Shown here piece after piece: positions 45,481 to 54,848 of a DNA stretch of 64,000 nt. The stretch is from Gammaproteobacteria bacterium. GTDB taxonomy: Bacteria > Pseudomonadota > Gammaproteobacteria > Arenicellales > Arenicellaceae. The stretch covers positions 1 to 64,000 of the forward strand of contig JABDKW010000029.1 in the NCBI GenBank assembly GCA_013002025.1, written 5' to 3'. A program made the position numbers and the translations under genes. Numbering within the stretch: position 1 is the stretch's first letter; each line of letters begins with the position of its first letter. The notes beneath the pieces were generated by a model. That model had not been told where the DNA came from. It worked only from the letters and a program-made list of their open reading frames with translations, and did no database searches.

Positions 45481-46275
45481 ATGACTCCAGACTTGTTTTG
45501 CGAGCTACAACGAATCATTAGTCTGCGCGAGGCAGATAGAAAATGCGAAGCTACACGCAAGCTGGCATGCAATTGGCAAGATTTACCTCGCCCACACAAT
45601 TCGGAAATTTCTGAGATCGCGCAGCCGGGCTTGCCGCCGGAACTAACGCTGGTTCAACCCGGCAAGCTAAAGCGGCGCGGGCTGGCCATGCAGTCGGGCC
45701 GTAATGTGCTGATGCATGCCATCGCACACATTGAGTTCAATGCGATAAACCTGGCGCTAGACGCGGCCTATCGATTCCGTAATCTACCTCTGGAGTACTA
45801 TGGCGACTGGCTGCAAATTGCGGCCGACGAGGCTCGTCATTTTGGCCTGATACGCACCTATCTTAATAAACATGATTGCGAATATGGCGATTATCCAGCA
45901 CACAACGGTTTATGGGATATGGCACGGCAGACCGCAACGGATGTGGTAGCGCGAATGGCTCTGGTGCCGCGGGTTTTGGAAGCACGCGGATTGGATGTTA
46001 CGCCAGCCATGATTAAGCGCCTGACCAACGCCGGAGATTTGGCGGCGGTGGAGATACTCCAAACAATCTACGAAGATGAAATTACGCATGTCGAACGAGG
46101 TTCACACTGGTTTCGCTATGTGTGTGCACAACAGGGGCTGGAGCCAAGAGCGACCTTTACAAAGATGGTGGCGCAACACCTGCACGGGCAGATGAAAGGC
46201 CCGTTCAATCTGGCTGCGAGACTGCAGGCTGGATTTGATGAGGCCGAGTTACGGGCACTGACTGAGGGTGTCTAA
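45481..46275 (+). CDS. DUF455 ferritin-like protein
   Basis: A protein of 264 residues. Helical segments carry metal-ligand motifs typical of ferritin-like di-iron proteins: HAIAHIEFNAINLALD (ExxH-like with Glu and His), IAADEARHFGLI (E-x-x-H) and IYEDEITHVERGSHWF (E-x-x-H-x-E). DUF455 proteins carry this set but have no proven role. It starts 13 bases after prmC and is probably on the same transcript. The convergent TPR-lipoprotein gene ends 12 bases beyond its stop. Confidence 0.85.
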   Translation: MTPDLFCELQRIISLREADRKCEATRKLACNWQDLPRPHNSEISEIAQPGLPPELTLVQPGKLKRRGLAMQSGRNVLMHAIAHIEFNAINLALDAAYRFRNLPLEYYGDWLQIAADEARHFGLIRTYLNKHDCEYGDYPAHNGLWDMARQTATDVVARMALVPRVLEARGLDVTPAMIKRLTNAGDLAAVEILQTIYEDEITHVERGSHWFRYVCAQQGLEPRATFTKMVAQHLHGQMKGPFNLAARLQAGFDEAELRALTEGV

Positions 46276-46287
46276 ACCCACGCCGGC

Positions 46288-46929
46288 CTATTGCAGCTTG
46301 GCTCTGTAGTGGTTGGCTTTGGCGTGATCACCGAGCGCATTGTAGGCATTGGCCATTAGATACCAATTACGCCTGCGCAGCTGATGATCGTCGTTAACCA
46401 GAGTGTTTGACTTGGCCGACATTTGGGCAGCCTGCTGCCAGTGCCCCTGTTGATAACGAATTTCTGCCAGGCGAAACCACAAATGGGCATTGCGCGGCTC
46501 AATCCTCAGAGCACGTTCCAGGGAATTAGCCGCTGCATCCAGTTGCCCTGAACGCTGTTGACCATCGGCCTTGGCCAGCAAATTCGCCACTACCGGCGAG
46601 CTAGCTTGGGAGCCGGGTATTGACCGGGCGCGAATCTCTGGTTCGTCCGGTAATGGCAATACTGCGCCATCCACTACCACTCGATCCTCCACCTTGGCAG
46701 GTTCCTCGTCAGCAGTTTCAGTCGGCACCAGGGTGGCGCAACCTGCGGTCAGCAATAACAACAAACTCAACAGCGATGCAGTCAGCGTGCCCGACTTTCT
46801 ATACCCGGATCGGCTAGCCGTCTTTCTTTTTACGCCCGAAAATACGTCGCCACCAGGGTTTGCGTTTCTTATTGTTGTCGGCTTTCTTTGTACCGGATTG
46901 GTTTTCTCTGCTCGCATCTGCGGAATCAT
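46288..46929 (-). CDS. TPR-repeat lipoprotein, start uncertain
   Basis: Contains LLTAGCATL as a lipobox (Cys64 of the longest frame) and two or three tetratricopeptide repeats, including AANSLERALRIEPRNAHLWFRLAEIRYQQGHWQQAA. The first ATG (46929) or the next (46917) would give an about 50-residue basic leader before the lipobox that overlaps the end of mrcB by over 100 bases in another frame, far longer than a normal n-region. A shorter start at a CTG or TTG near 46785 may be the true one. It follows the PBP1b gene, so a cell-envelope scaffold role is plausible. Confidence 0.7.
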   Translation of the reverse strand: MIPQMRAEKTNPVQRKPTTIRNANPGGDVFSGVKRKTASRSGYRKSGTLTASLLSLLLLLTAGCATLVPTETADEEPAKVEDRVVVDGAVLPLPDEPEIRARSIPGSQASSPVVANLLAKADGQQRSGQLDAAANSLERALRIEPRNAHLWFRLAEIRYQQGHWQQAAQMSAKSNTLVNDDHQLRRRNWYLMANAYNALGDHAKANHYRAKLQ

Positions 46930-49279
46930 ACGTTATCCGCTTAGCGCACCGCAAATTTCGAAGTGGTAATGAAGCGCGATGGATTGGCAACTGCCGCTCG
47001 AGGCTACAATCATTTTTATCTGGGTTAAGAGAGTATGCGACACGAGTGGCCACCAATTCATCATTGGCCGCCAGGCGCAATCGCTGCAGGGGGATTTGCT
47101 GCATCGCGGAAGACCAGACGCGGGCTGCCCCACTGGCGCCAGTTAACCCGGTGGGCTGGTTATCATCGCGGCCGACCCACACCACGGTCAGATAGTTGCT
47201 ACTGAATCCGGCAAACCAGCTATCCCGATAATCGTCGGTGGTGCCGGTCTTGCCTGCCAGCCCATAGTCATATTTAAAGCCCTGCAAAACTCTCCGGCCG
47301 GTCCCGTTTCGGATGACCTCCTGCAGCGCGTAATTTATCAGATTGCTAAATTCCGGCTGCACCACCTGCTCAACCGTGAGGGGATATCTTCCGATCGGTT
47401 GCCGCTCATTGTCGAGCACCGACCGAACGGCTCGCACCGGCGTTTTAAAACCGCCCGAAGCGAGCGACAAATAGATTTGACCCACATCTAACAGCGACAT
47501 GGGTACTGCACCTAGCAGCAGTGAGGGCAATACCTGAAAATCCCGCTGGTAACCGACCCTGCGCAGCGTGTCTGCGACCCGCTCAACGCCGAGCTCCATG
47601 CCCAACCGGACGGTGGCTAGGTTGTAGGATTTAGCCAGTGCATCGATCAACATGATATCGCCATGTTCCTCGCCATCGTAGTTTTGCGGTGCCCAGTCGG
47701 GACTGCCCTGCTGAGATACGACAATACTCCGATCACTAATTGTGGTAGCCAGCGAGTATTGTGACGGCGATTCCAAGGCGGTCAAATAGACAAAAGGTTT
47801 TAATAATGAACCCACCGGGCGCAGTGCCTGCATGGCTCGGTTGTAACCTGAAAATCCTGCGGCTCGATCGCCCAGCATTGCGGCCACTTCGCCATTGTCG
47901 GTTCTAATGACCACCGCCGCCACCTGCAGGCTATCTGCGGGCAATTGTTTAAGTTGCTCTATGTCGGCAAGTTGTTGTTGCGCCGCCTGCTGCAATGAAG
48001 CCTGAATGCGCGGGTTGAGCGTGGTATAGATCTGCAAGCCGGCGCTTGCCAAATCATCCTGCTGATAGTCGTCCCGCAAATTCTCGCGAACCAAACCCAT
48101 AAACGCCGGATAGGAAAGCGGCGCGGCTTGCTCTACGTTCGCGCTGATATCCAATTCCGCAGCCGCAGCTCGCTCAAACTGCTGTTGATCGATGTAGCCT
48201 TCATCAAACATGGTTTGCAATACCAGATTACGACGTTCCAACGCACGAACCGGATGACGGATCGGATTGTAGTAGCTGGGCCCATTATTGATCCCCGCCA
48301 ACAAGGCCAATTGATGCAAATCCAGCTCTTGTAATGGCCGGCCAAAAAAGTAACGGCTGGCGAGGGCAAAACCATGGATGGCACGATTACCTGCCTGACT
48401 CAGGTAAACCTCGTTGATATAGGCTTCAAGAATGGCCTCTTTGCTGTAATGAATCTCCAGCAGGATGGCCATCAACATTTCATTAATCTTGCGCTTGTAG
48501 GTTTGCTCAGAGGTCAGGTAGTAATTTTTTATCAATTGCTGAGTGAGTGTCGAGCCGCCCTGTACCACCCGGCCGGCCCGAAAATTACGAACCATGGCGC
48601 GCATGATCCCCACCGGATTAATGCCAAAATGGGAATAAAACTGTCGGTCTTCGATGGCGATCAAGGCGTTGATCAATTGCGCCGGCGCATCTTCCAGCCG
48701 CAGTAAACTACGGTCTTCATGGCTTAGTGGAGAGACACTGCCGAACAGCCGTGGCTCAAGCCTGATGATCTCAATTTCAGTGTAATCGCCGCCCGGCAGG
48801 GCGGTCTCGATCCTGTCGATTCGCCCTTCACGCAAGGTGAGGCGGCTCAATTGAGCACCTCGAAACCCGTCCCAGAATTGAAATTCGCGTTGATAGATTT
48901 GTATCTGACTTCCCGCACGGGTATAGCTACCTATCCGGTCGACGTCAGCGCGGGCCTGATAACCCAATTCCCGTAATTCATCTTCGATTAAACTAACCGG
49001 AATTCTCTGGCCGACAAAAAGTTCCATAGGGCGCGTATACACATGTGCTGGCAACGCCCACTTCTGACCTTCGAACTTCTTTCGAATCTCGACATCAAGA
49101 TAGACCAGATAGGCCAATACGGCCAGCGCGAATATAACGAGGCCACGTAGTAGCCAATAACCTAATTGGCGGCGGATCTGCCGCGCGGCACGCGGCGTTG
49201 CGGCTGGCTGGGAAATAGTTTTTTTACCCGTTTTATTGATTTTTTTTCTGGGTTTCACAGTGATGTTTTCGGCGACCAA
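46814..49279 (-). CDS. mrcB: Penicillin-binding protein 1B (bifunctional transglycosylase/transpeptidase)
   Basis: Synthesises and cross-links septal and lateral peptidoglycan. The 821-residue frame has a basic cytoplasmic tail, one membrane helix (40-62), a UB2H domain (about 75-165, GQKWALPAHVYTRPMELFVG, which binds LpoB-type activators), GT51 glycosyltransferase with catalytic Glu210 in IAIEDRQFYSHFG and QGGSTLTQQLIKN. The transpeptidase has Ser491-x-x-Lys494 (GSLLKPF), SYN in AKSYNLA and KTGTT. The start is TTG; GTG 21 bases later is possible. A basic C-terminal tail ends KRKPWWRRIFGRKKKDG. It is divergent from a dynamin-like gene across 367 bases. Confidence 0.96.
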   Translation of the reverse strand: MVAENITVKPRKKINKTGKKTISQPAATPRAARQIRRQLGYWLLRGLVIFALAVLAYLVYLDVEIRKKFEGQKWALPAHVYTRPMELFVGQRIPVSLIEDELRELGYQARADVDRIGSYTRAGSQIQIYQREFQFWDGFRGAQLSRLTLREGRIDRIETALPGGDYTEIEIIRLEPRLFGSVSPLSHEDRSLLRLEDAPAQLINALIAIEDRQFYSHFGINPVGIMRAMVRNFRAGRVVQGGSTLTQQLIKNYYLTSEQTYKRKINEMLMAILLEIHYSKEAILEAYINEVYLSQAGNRAIHGFALASRYFFGRPLQELDLHQLALLAGINNGPSYYNPIRHPVRALERRNLVLQTMFDEGYIDQQQFERAAAAELDISANVEQAAPLSYPAFMGLVRENLRDDYQQDDLASAGLQIYTTLNPRIQASLQQAAQQQLADIEQLKQLPADSLQVAAVVIRTDNGEVAAMLGDRAAGFSGYNRAMQALRPVGSLLKPFVYLTALESPSQYSLATTISDRSIVVSQQGSPDWAPQNYDGEEHGDIMLIDALAKSYNLATVRLGMELGVERVADTLRRVGYQRDFQVLPSLLLGAVPMSLLDVGQIYLSLASGGFKTPVRAVRSVLDNERQPIGRYPLTVEQVVQPEFSNLINYALQEVIRNGTGRRVLQGFKYDYGLAGKTGTTDDYRDSWFAGFSSNYLTVVWVGRDDNQPTGLTGASGAARVWSSAMQQIPLQRLRLAANDELVATRVAYSLNPDKNDCSLERQLPIHRASLPLRNLRCAKRITYDSADASRENQSGTKKADNNKKRKPWWRRIFGRKKKDG

Positions 49280-49382
49280 CCTGGGTGGCTTGGTATGAGT
49301 CTAAACGCATCGCTGCTGCCATGCTAGCCCAAAACGCTGCTAGGGCGGGTGGTTTTAGCAATTAATAGACAGACTGACCATT

Positions 49383-49459
49383 AAAATGTAAAGTATTTTT
49401 ATACATTAAATTCATGTGCTTATAGAACATTTATGCGAATGAACATGAATTTACATTTT
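49383..49459 (+). repeat. Nested inverted repeats in AT-rich intergenic region
   Basis: AAAATGTAAA (49383-49392) is mirrored by TTTACATTTT (49450-49459), and within it AAATTCATG (49408-49416) by CATGAATTT (49444-49452); all arms are exact. Between mrcB and the dynamin-like gene the 367-base spacer holds no gene; these palindromes could be regulator sites acting on either divergent promoter. They lie just upstream of the -35 candidate at 49458. Confidence 0.5.
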
Positions 49460-49487
49460 GACAACGGCTAAATGATTCCGCTATCCT
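49458..49487 (+). promoter_or_regulatory. Candidate promoter of the dynamin-like gene
   Basis: A consensus -35 TTGACA (49458-49463) and TATCCT (49482-49487) with an 18-base spacer. The -35 overlaps the right arm of the inverted repeat, so a bound regulator could block it. A long leader of about 150 bases to the GTG at 49647 follows. Confidence 0.5.
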
Positions 49488-49646
49488 GTGTTTGAATGTG
49501 TGTATGCAATTCGCATCGTATACACCATCGCCCGGTTTTTGACTCAGTTTTATATGATCTGTGAATACCAGACGAAGTAAGTAGATTCTACGCCGTGTCT
49601 GGACGCATTTGCTGCGATCCGCATTTCAACTTGATAGAACACAACA

Positions 49647-51710
49647 GTGACTGATAAGAATTTAGATACCGATATTCTGGATTACTCGAATTGGCGTTCG
49701 CAGCTCAGCGACACCATTCAAGATATGAGTTCGTTCTTAAAAACTCATAACGTCACTGACCTGCGGTCGCACCACCAGTTCGAAATGGTATTGGGCTCTT
49801 TAGCCGACGACAATCTGTCGGTGGCGTTCGTCGCGGAGTTCTCACGCGGCAAATCGGAGATGATCAACTCCATCTTCTTTGGAAATTATCCACAGCGAAT
49901 CCTACCCTCAGGCAGCGGCCGCACGACCATGTGCCCCACGGAGCTAATGTATGATTCAAACTTGCCCACCTCAGTAAGGTTGCTGCCAATTGAATCGCGG
50001 GCCGATGAACGGGCTTTATTTCAGCTTAAAAAAGATCCGGATTTATGGACTGAAATCGAATTTGATACCGACGATGTATCCAGCCTGACCGAGGCCTTCA
50101 CGAATATGACGGCCAGCAAACTGGTCTCCACCACGCAAGCCAAGGCTCTGCAATTTGACCTGCTGGAAGACTCTGAGTCTGAACTTGGATTGCCGGTCAA
50201 TGAACAGGGCCAGGTAGAAATTCCGAATTGGCGGCACGCAATTATTAATCTACCGCACCCTTTATTGGAGCAAGGGCTGGTGATTTTGGATACGCCTGGT
50301 TTGAATGCCATCGGCGCCGAGCCTGAGTTGACCATCAACCAACTAGCCACGGCGCACACGGTGGTCTTTATTTTGTCTAATGACACCGGGGTCACGTCCA
50401 CCGATTTGGCTCTTTGGGAACAACACATAAACGATGATGACTCTGATGATCCGGCGGAGCTCAGCATGGGCAATCAGAGCAAACTTATCGCGCTTAATAA
50501 AATTGACGCGCTGTGGGACGGCATTCGAACAGATCAACAAATCGAGGCCGAGATTCAGCAACAGGTTGACTCAACGGCGCGCACTCTGAACATATCGAAG
50601 GATATGATTTTCCCGGTTTCGGCTCAGAAAGCGTTACTCGGCAAAATAAACAAAGACGAGGACCTTCTTGAGAAGAGCCGCATGCCGGCTCTGGAACAGG
50701 CCATCGCTGAGCGTCTCATTCCACAAAAGAAACAAATCGTCATCGAAAAAGTCGAATCGAATTTACAAAGCGTAATGGATAGCGCTGGTCGCATTCTGGA
50801 TAACCGGCTTAAAGACGCTGACGAACATATTGCTGAATTACGGCAGTTGAGCAGCAAGAACACCGATGTGATCGCGCACATCATGCTCAAAGTAAAATCC
50901 GAAAAAACTTCTTTGGAAACGGATATGCAGCGCTATTCTGCGCTGCGTTCAGTATATGGCAAGGAAACCGCCAAGCTATTGAGATTACTAAGTAGCGAGC
51001 GGCTCGAAAAAATGATTGCGGTAACCAAACATAATATGGCTCGCTGCGCGACCTCGGTAACTCTGCAAAAAATCATTTCGAGCTACTTCGATCAGCTCAA
51101 CCTGTATATCGATCAGGCCATTGATCAGGCGAATGAAATCGCGGTGTTATCTGAAAGTATCACACGCGATTTTGAGCAAGAGCATGGTATCGCAAACTTC
51201 AGCGTAAGGCGGCTTCGACTGGACAAGTACAAGCAGGAAATTACCCGCCTGGAAGTTAAATACAGTCATCTCAAAGAAGTGAAGACACTGTTTTTCCGCG
51301 AGCAGATGACCATCACCAACCGCTTTTTAGACTCCGTAGTGATTTCATCTCGACGCATATTTGACCGCGCCCTGCGCAAAGCAAATAATTGGAACAACAA
51401 TCTTATGGTACCAATGGAAACCTATGTGCGCGAGCATCACACGCAGCTACGGCGCCGGCTGGAAAGCGTAAAACGCATTCACAAAGCTTCTGACACGGTT
51501 GAATCGCGCCTCAAAGAACTGGAGATTGTGCATCGGCAGCTGGAAGATCAACATAGCGCATTCAATGATTTACAGGCCCGCCTTGATGAACTACTACGCG
51601 CAGGCAAAGCATTGGGCGGCCAGCCAATAAGCGCTGAGGCGGACCCCGAGACTGGCCCACTGATCGCACAAGACAACGTTTTGTACTGGGACAAATCAAA
51701 CAAGGGTTAA
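49647..51710 (+). CDS. Dynamin-family GTPase (bacterial dynamin-like protein)
   Basis: A large GTPase of 687 residues. The G1 motif is VAEFSRGKSEMINSIFFG (GKS at 68-70), with RTTMCPTEL (G2 Thr) at about 93-100, DTPG at 215-218 (G3) and NKID at 284-287 (G4). The first Gly of GxxxxGKS is Ala63. The C-terminal half (about 360-660) is coiled, with alternating heptad-like helices, as in dynamin stalks, and no transmembrane segment is obvious. Bacterial dynamins remodel or tether membranes; this AEFSRGKSE subfamily is conserved but functionally unknown to me. Start GTG without a strong ribosome site. A lipoprotein gene follows 20 bases downstream. Confidence 0.85.
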   Translation: MTDKNLDTDILDYSNWRSQLSDTIQDMSSFLKTHNVTDLRSHHQFEMVLGSLADDNLSVAFVAEFSRGKSEMINSIFFGNYPQRILPSGSGRTTMCPTELMYDSNLPTSVRLLPIESRADERALFQLKKDPDLWTEIEFDTDDVSSLTEAFTNMTASKLVSTTQAKALQFDLLEDSESELGLPVNEQGQVEIPNWRHAIINLPHPLLEQGLVILDTPGLNAIGAEPELTINQLATAHTVVFILSNDTGVTSTDLALWEQHINDDDSDDPAELSMGNQSKLIALNKIDALWDGIRTDQQIEAEIQQQVDSTARTLNISKDMIFPVSAQKALLGKINKDEDLLEKSRMPALEQAIAERLIPQKKQIVIEKVESNLQSVMDSAGRILDNRLKDADEHIAELRQLSSKNTDVIAHIMLKVKSEKTSLETDMQRYSALRSVYGKETAKLLRLLSSERLEKMIAVTKHNMARCATSVTLQKIISSYFDQLNLYIDQAIDQANEIAVLSESITRDFEQEHGIANFSVRRLRLDKYKQEITRLEVKYSHLKEVKTLFFREQMTITNRFLDSVVISSRRIFDRALRKANNWNNNLMVPMETYVREHHTQLRRRLESVKRIHKASDTVESRLKELEIVHRQLEDQHSAFNDLQARLDELLRAGKALGGQPISAEADPETGPLIAQDNVLYWDKSNKG

Positions 51711-51730
51711 CGTAGATCAGGGTAGAGCTA

Positions 51731-52135
51731 ATGAAATCGTTACCGATCTTGAGCGCGGCCGGTCAGCCAGCAATCTGGCCAAAGAATTTCAGACAAGCAG
51801 ATAATACTTTGTATCAAGCAGCACTGTGCCTTTTAGTAATGGCAAGTCTTTCCGGCTGCGCCACCTATTATGGCGCGGTCAATATAATTTCTGAACCGAG
51901 TGGCGCGCAGGTACTGAATCTGGACGACAATTCTGTAATCGGCACAACACCCACGATCTTTTTACAAAAGGCCAACAGTGATCGTCGGCAAACGGTGATA
52001 TTGAGGTTTAAGAAAGACGGCTATTACGACAAAACTACGTCGCTATGGATGGAGCTAAGACACCGGAGCAGTGAGGCAGCACTGCAAAACGCGCAAGCCG
52101 TTGAGCTGCAGCTGCAGCCAAAAAACGGCAGCTGA
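51731..52135 (+). CDS. Small lipoprotein with PEGA-like domain
   Basis: A protein of 134 residues. A hydrophobic stretch with SLSGCATYYG gives a lipobox Cys, preceded by a long polar leader that may reflect a later true start. The mature part VNIISEPSGAQVLNLDDNSVIGTTPTIFLQ, then RQTVILRFKKDGYYDKTT, matches the PEGA-type beta repeat (surface-layer-like domain). It is 20 bases behind the dynamin-like GTPase and probably co-transcribed, suggesting an envelope partner (inference). Confidence 0.75.
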   Translation: MKSLPILSAAGQPAIWPKNFRQADNTLYQAALCLLVMASLSGCATYYGAVNIISEPSGAQVLNLDDNSVIGTTPTIFLQKANSDRRQTVILRFKKDGYYDKTTSLWMELRHRSSEAALQNAQAVELQLQPKNGS

Positions 52136-52146
52136 ACCAAGGCACA

Positions 52147-52446
<300 letters not shown>

Positions 52447-52511
52447 TCAATACGGTTGGACGCGGGCAGCGCTGCGATGCGTCTGTGATCTGACTAAACC
52501 AGAGCAAAAAA

Positions 52512-52991
52512 TCAGGCTAATTTTCTGTTGAGCTCCACTAGTACGGCTGGTGGAACAAAGGAAGATACGTCACCGCCGTAACGGGCGATCTCACGCACCA
52601 GTGAAGACGAAGTAAAGTAATTAGATTCGGAAGGCGTCAAAAAGATGGTCTCTATGTTCTCGTCAAGCCTTCGATTAGCCGATGCCAGTTGAAATTCATA
52701 TTCAAAGTCAGATACTGCTCGCAACCCACGGATAATAAATTTAGCATTTTGTCGACGTACAAAATTCACCAGCAAATCGTCAAAACATTCTATCCGAACA
52801 CTTTCGAGGCCTGCCGTTACTTGGCCGACCAGAGCGCGCCGCTCATCAACATCAAACAGCGGGTTTTTCTGGGGGTTGTTGGAGATAGCAATGACCACTT
52901 CATCAAATATCTGCGCGGCACGATTAATCAGGTCCAAGTGGCCATTGGTAACGGGATCAAAGGTTCCCGGATAGATAGCAATTTTACTCAT
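52512..52991 (-). CDS. coaD: Phosphopantetheine adenylyltransferase
   Basis: Penultimate step of CoA synthesis: transfers AMP to 4'-phosphopantetheine. The 159-residue product from ATG 52991 has the T/HxGH nucleotidylyltransferase motif in PGTFDPVTNGHLDLI, IRGLRAVSDFEYEFQLA and FTSSSLVREIA (the ISSTxVRE-like signature). A longer frame to 53048 lies outside the family start. The gene may work with the panP-derived beta-alanine route in CoA supply, though they are not co-transcribed. Confidence 0.97.
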   Translation of the reverse strand: MSKIAIYPGTFDPVTNGHLDLINRAAQIFDEVVIAISNNPQKNPLFDVDERRALVGQVTAGLESVRIECFDDLLVNFVRRQNAKFIIRGLRAVSDFEYEFQLASANRRLDENIETIFLTPSESNYFTSSSLVREIARYGGDVSSFVPPAVLVELNRKLA

Positions 52992-53066
52992 TCGATGAAA
53001 CTCAACCTCTGGCACGGACTTCGATTCCCGCGTGTAATAAGGCAACAAGTATACCGCAAAGCAATG

Positions 53067-53639
53067 TTAGGCGCGGTACAGTGCAAAGCGACAACGCCCG
53101 GCTTGCGCTTCGCGATGCAGACTCCAGTGGTCTGGCAAACTCGGAGAGTCGGCAGTGGCATCTTGCTCAATATAAACCAGAGCCCCCGTACTCAGCGCGT
53201 CGCTATTCGCTAATGCATCAATTGCATCCACCAGCAGCGTCGTGCCGAATGGTGGGTCGAGAAAAACCAAATCAAACGCCGTGCTCTGCTCGCGTAGATA
53301 GGCGATCGCATCTCCACGATGAACGTCGGCTGTCTCGACCGGGCGGTCGAGCAATATTGCCAGATTTTGCTCAATCTGACCGGCCGATGGCTTTACAAGT
53401 TCAACAAATTGTACAAACTCTGCACCCCGCGATAGGGCTTCCAGACCCAATGCACCAGACCCCGCAAACAGATCCAGACATCTGGCGCCAGATAGCTCAT
53501 GCATTAACCAGTTAAAGAGGGTTTCCCGCACCCGGTCGGTAGTGGGACGCAATCCTTGTTCATCCAATACCGGCAGCCTGCGACTACGCCACTGGCCACC
53601 GATGATTCGAATGTGATTTGATTTATTGCGAGTGCTCAT
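53067..53639 (-). CDS. rsmD: 16S rRNA (guanine966-N2)-methyltransferase RsmD
   Basis: Methylates G966 of 16S rRNA. The product of about 190 residues has RIIGGQWRSRRLPV and LRPTTDRVRETLFNWL at the start, AdoMet motif CLDLFAGSGALGLEALSRGA and catalytic LVFLDPPFG. ATG 53639 is chosen since GGAA sits six bases ahead; ATG 53645 is an alternative. Pairing with coaD is a common gene order, and its start is divergent from ftsY. Confidence 0.94.
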   Translation of the reverse strand: MSTRNKSNHIRIIGGQWRSRRLPVLDEQGLRPTTDRVRETLFNWLMHELSGARCLDLFAGSGALGLEALSRGAEFVQFVELVKPSAGQIEQNLAILLDRPVETADVHRGDAIAYLREQSTAFDLVFLDPPFGTTLLVDAIDALANSDALSTGALVYIEQDATADSPSLPDHWSLHREAQAGRCRFALYRA

Positions 53640-53718
53640 TGTCATTTCCACTGCGTGCACTAAAATACAGCATTGCATTTCAGGGAACCCGATGTTCGCC
53701 TTGCTCCCCTAAGCTACC

Positions 53719-54837
53719 ATGTCTTCAGAACCTAAGCAGCCAGATAATAAATCGACCACAGTAAAGCAGCCAAGCCGCCTGTCAGCATTGTTTTCACGCC
53801 ATCGCGAAGATAACGCTGAGAGCTTAGCGCGAGAGTCTGCAGGTAATGCGGCGGCAGCAGCCGATGACGGTCTAGACGCCGGCCCTGACTACAGTCCTAA
53901 CGCCAGTCTCGATGCTGGATTAGACGCCACCCGCAAGGGCTTATGGCAAAAACTAGGGCATGTTTTTAAAGGCAGTTTTGATCTGGACGACGCGCTGTTT
54001 GAAGAACTTGAAGATGTGTTGGTCAGCTCGGATGTCGGCGTGGAAGCCAGCGTCCGCCTGATAGAGCAGTTACGTAATCGGGTGTCGCAAGACAAAGTTC
54101 AGTCGGCGGCCGGGGTTGTTCAAGCCTTGCGCACCGAAATCGCCGAAAGCCTGCGACCTGCCCAGCAATCGTGGCCAGCGTTACAGCAACCAGCAACCTT
54201 GCCTTATGTGCTGTTGGTGGTTGGTGTTAATGGCGTCGGCAAGACCACCACCATTGCCAAGCTTGCCAAACAGCTCACCGTTCAGGGACGCTCAGTGATG
54301 CTGGCGGCTGGCGACACATTTCGTGCTGCTGCGGTCGAACAATTACAAAGCTGGGGCGACCGACTGGCGATCCCGGTGATCGCTCAACAACATGGGGCAG
54401 ATGCAGCCGCGGTCGCGCATGACGCCTTAAGTGCGGCCCAGGCGCGGGGGGTCGAGGTTTTGATCATCGACACTGCGGGTCGCTTGCACACGCAAGGCGA
54501 CCTGATGGAGCAACTACAGAAGGTCGTGCGGGTAATCAAAAAGCTTGATCCCGATGCGCCGCACGAAGTAATGCAGATTGTCGATGCCGGAACCGGTCAG
54601 AACGCGTTGACCCAACTAAAACACTTCCATTCGGCGGTCGCCGTATCCAGCCTGTGTATCTCCAAGCTGGATGGCTCAGCCAAAGGTGGTGTTGTTATCG
54701 CCCTCACAGAAGCACTGGGCCTACCCATCAGGTTTATTGGTGTTGGGGAAGGACAAGATGATCTACAACCCTTCGACGCAGCCAGATTCGCAGTGGCTTT
54801 GATTGGCAAAATTGAAGTGGGCGACACTGATGCGTGA
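53719..54837 (+). CDS. ftsY: Signal recognition particle receptor FtsY
   Basis: SRP receptor GTPase for co-translational membrane targeting. The 372-residue product has an acidic/polar N-terminal A region (about 1-70), an N domain, then G-domain motifs VGVNGVGKTTTIAKLA, AGDTFRAAAVEQL, DTAGR and TKLDGSAKGG (as SKLDGSAKGG), with the end IRFIGVGEGQDDLQPFD. Next come ftsE and ftsX in the conserved ftsYEX order. Confidence 0.97.
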   Translation: MSSEPKQPDNKSTTVKQPSRLSALFSRHREDNAESLARESAGNAAAAADDGLDAGPDYSPNASLDAGLDATRKGLWQKLGHVFKGSFDLDDALFEELEDVLVSSDVGVEASVRLIEQLRNRVSQDKVQSAAGVVQALRTEIAESLRPAQQSWPALQQPATLPYVLLVVGVNGVGKTTTIAKLAKQLTVQGRSVMLAAGDTFRAAAVEQLQSWGDRLAIPVIAQQHGADAAAVAHDALSAAQARGVEVLIIDTAGRLHTQGDLMEQLQKVVRVIKKLDPDAPHEVMQIVDAGTGQNALTQLKHFHSAVAVSSLCISKLDGSAKGGVVIALTEALGLPIRFIGVGEGQDDLQPFDAARFAVALIGKIEVGDTDA

Positions 54838-54848
54838 TTACCAGGCCG

